From contig JAKCOZ010000005.1 of NCBI GenBank assembly GCA_022605955.1, positions 62,001-126,000 on the forward strand: 64,000 nt of DNA, given 5' to 3'. A model generated the notes under the pieces. It worked only from the letters and a program-made list of their open reading frames with translations, was not told the origin of the DNA and made no database searches. Position 1 is the first letter of the stretch. Each line of letters starts with the position of its first letter. This document shows, piece after piece, positions 61,406-64,000 of the stretch. Position numbers and translations under genes: made by a program. Source of the DNA: Rallus limicola. Its lineage: Eukaryota > Chordata > Aves > Gruiformes > Rallidae.

Positions 61406-64000
61406 ATTTTTGGTACCCAAAATTTTAGAGAAAAGGAAAATGAAACTATATCTCATTTAAGTCCGTATGCAATTTTGCGCTCTCCAAAGTTCTCAAAGGC
61501 TATTTCATACATCCCTGAGGGACTAGACTTAAGGAGAAGTGACCCCTTTATTGGATTTTTTTTTCCAATGTGTGTTTTACATCTTGTGGTGTCATCAACC
61601 AGTATATCAAGAACATTACTGCTCTTGACTTTATTTTCGCCTGACAATAACCTCAGGGTTGATAAATGGTCCTGCTTTCATGTAGAAGGCAATGTATTTA
61701 TTTGGATCCTATATATAAGTTTATGAAATCATGACATTCTGCAACAGTGAGTGGAACAACAAGCAAAGGCTATTCTATCACTTAACCCTTAGGGGATGAT
61801 TGTTGGCATCTGTTCTCTTGTCATTAACTCCTTGAGGTCTGAAAAAGGTGTATTGCTAATAATAACAAGATGCAGTTCAACAATTTCTATCTGGGTATCA
61901 AGTTTACTGCCATGCAAGCTAAACATAATATTTATATATGTCTGGTATTTTTAATGAGTCAAAAATGATGTAAATGGTTCTGGAAGAAAATATAGAAGGC
62001 AAATGTTGCTTATAGATAGTGTGAGGAGAGAAAATTGAAAGCACAGAAAAGAAATATAATCTTTATGTCTTGCTCACTTTTACCTGTACATACCTGTTTA
62101 AGCTTGATTCAGCTAGGACTTTTATCTTGGTGATTCAAGGAATGATGAGGTGGACTGGCTTTCATTTAAATTACATTCTCAGCCCTAGCTCACACTCAAA
62201 AATAACTAAATTGATAAGGCACATAAGGACAAGCTGAAGTAAGCGGCAGAGAGAGGAGCATAATTTCAAAGCCAAGAGAAAATTAAATCAAATCAGAATA
62301 ACACCCCACACAGCCGTGAGCCAGGGCAGCTACATTCCCCAGAGCCAGGCTTTCTGAGTGCCTCTGATACATGAGATGCATGCAGTCATGCTTTGGCATA
62401 TGTCTCTACTTCGGTTCTTCCACAGCTCAAATGTCCCTTTCATACCAATGTCAGTCTTTTCAGTGGTCCTCTAAAAAACAGCCATAAAATACATGTACTG
62501 TAAGCTTTTTGGGAAAGGAAATAGTTCTGTTTAAATCAGTTTCTAGAGTCTATAGACAAGAAATCACTAACCTATGTTGCATTACAATAGAAATGATAAC
62601 TGCTTTTAGTAAATGGAAGCACATTTATTTTACAGATGCCAACCCCGCATCTGCATGTCCCAAACAGATGGGTTCACAAATCAATGGCTGCAATTTTGGA
62701 GGATCGCTGGAAATTTATCTTACAGAGAGCTGATGTAGAGCCCAGACTTGCCACAGGATTGCCCTAAGGAGCTGCTCAAAAGCAGTTCTCACTTTGCCCA
62801 TTGCAACCAGTGGGCCAGAAGCAAGAAGAAACAGGCTGGGAACCAGCATGGGATCCTCACCCCCTTCTGCCACTACCAGGGGTGATATGCTTTAGATTAT
62901 TCCACAACTGAGGAAGTGCTGCTGATTACTGACTCAGTGCCAAATGTATGTTTAGTAACTGTTCATCTTTGAGTATAATTGAATTAGGAAATACGTTTTT
63001 ATTTGTGGTGTCATTTTATTATGTGCAGTAATTGGGTTTCATATGATATGTCACCCAGGGGGTTATTTGTACATAAAAGGAGAGATGTTGAGCTCAATCT
63101 CTCTTACCGTCTGTGTGTTAATGAAATTAAACCACAGCAAATAAATTGATGTAATTTGCCAGCATACATAAATTTCCATTTCTGGGTGTCTGAAGAGCAG
63201 CGCATCGCACTAACATGTACTGTTAAAAAATGATCAAATGCTACATTTTTGGATGGCCTCAGAGGAAGTACAAGTAATTAAGCAGAGCCTTGAATTACTT
63301 TTGAAATATTTTCAGAGAGCTGCTACATTATGCATGATGTAGTGGTATATTCCTTACAAAATTCTACTCAGTTATCGCTTCGAGAGTTGTTGTTTGAAGC
63401 CTTCAACAGTGGTTCAGGTAATTCACATCAAGAAAACTATTATGGTGTATTCCTTCAGCAGCCATCTGTGTCATGCGATACATTGACCCTCAGTTTTGCT
63501 TTTGTAACACAAGTGGCAGCATCAGTAAATTTGCTGGGGAAAATTCCCCATGGCCATAAATTTATTCAATCAAACACATGGCCCTGCTTGAGGCAGCCAG
63601 CAGATGCTCTCATCTGTACAACATAATAATCGTTTTCTCCACTCTAGCCCCCACTGATTGCAACCCCGCACATTTTAAATATATATATGGAATATATATA
63701 TATATACATATATATATATAGTAGATATACAATCCATATACATGAGTGCCAGCTGCATGTAACTGTTAATCATTTTCTTCTTGTCTTCCTGAGTCCACCC
63801 TCTTCCTTCAATGTTCTCAGAATACATCTGTGCTACACACTGACAGGTAGGATTTTTGGGGGGTCATTTATTTGTTCTGCTAGTGATTTGCTGCCATTGA
63901 ATAATTTACACACCACATTGTTCTAGCTTTGCAAAGGTCTAGTTTGGCTGGAGTTTTATATCAATACCTTTCCAACTACACAGGCTCTGTCCTGACCCAA
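61406..64000. other. Non-coding stretch, no gene seen
   Basis: No convincing gene. Frames of 121 (61361-61726) and 98 (63330-63626) codons lack recognisable features. A TA-rich repeat lies at 63677-63720. The 63150-63640 segment is less low-complexity than its surroundings and contains several TAAT/ATTA words. Confidence 0.5.
63677..63720. repeat. (TA)n microsatellite, interrupted
   Basis: Runs of TA are broken by GGAA and C near 63689 and 63707. The short tyrosine/isoleucine run in the overlapping frame is an artefact of this repeat. Confidence 0.95.

Noticed and set aside
61361..61726. 121-codon plus-strand frame after the possible LTR
   Set aside because: Considered as a retroviral leader or gag start, but no retroviral motif is visible and composition is AT-driven.
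1..64000. CRISPR arrays, bacterial operons, ribosome binding sites, tRNA and rRNA genes
   Set aside because: No regularly spaced repeats, no prokaryotic gene organisation and no cloverleaf or rRNA-like sequence were seen; the repeat content is that of a bird genome.

Overview
The window reads as gene-poor nuclear DNA from a bird, most likely a Neoaves species. The base composition is AT-rich with long low-complexity tracts, and the interspersed repeats are characteristic. There are many 5'-truncated CR1 LINEs, several ending in the ATTCTGTGATTCTGTG-type tail. There are also several solo LTRs of an endogenous retrovirus family recognised by a terminus reading TGT(T)GTGGTTTAGCCCCAG on one strand and CCACAACA or CCACCACA on the other. 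Intact protein-coding exons, tRNA or rRNA genes, CRISPR arrays and bacterial-type signals were not found. The longest open frames are repeat-derived, low-complexity or unrecognised.

Layout: a solo LTR (minus) at 1.8-2.4 kb; a 1.4-kb CR1 with a dead reverse transcriptase at 5.2-6.6 kb; two CR1 3' ends in the same orientation at 14.3-15.0 and 16.5-17.1 kb; a quiet stretch to 28.8 kb; a nested LTR-in-LTR at 28.8-30.7 kb; CR1 pieces at 34.1 and 36.4 kb, the second beside an older CR1/L3-type relic at 36.0 kb; a shortened solo LTR at 37.2 kb; a CR1 piece at 40.0 kb; a probable broken coding sequence (minus) at 43.2-44.2 kb; older CR1/L3-type relics at 46.9 and 50.5 kb; a solo LTR at 56.2 kb; a CR1 tail at 58.7 kb; and a GC-rich possible LTR at 60.8-61.4 kb.

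The best leads are three. First, a 30-bp microinversion lies inside the CR1 at 14.3 kb, visible because the CR1 peptide VEKDLGILVD reads on the strand opposite to the element. Second, a 1,220-bp solo LTR is inserted in another LTR with a recognisable 5-bp target duplication and an internal 154-bp-period duplication. Third, a protein-like but frame-broken sequence on the minus strand at 43.2-44.2 kb belongs to no family I recognise. I did not find a new biological system; the window records repeat insertion and decay. Repeat assignments rest on remembered consensus sequences and comparisons within the window, not on a database search, and most repeat edges are accurate only to about 10-20 bp.
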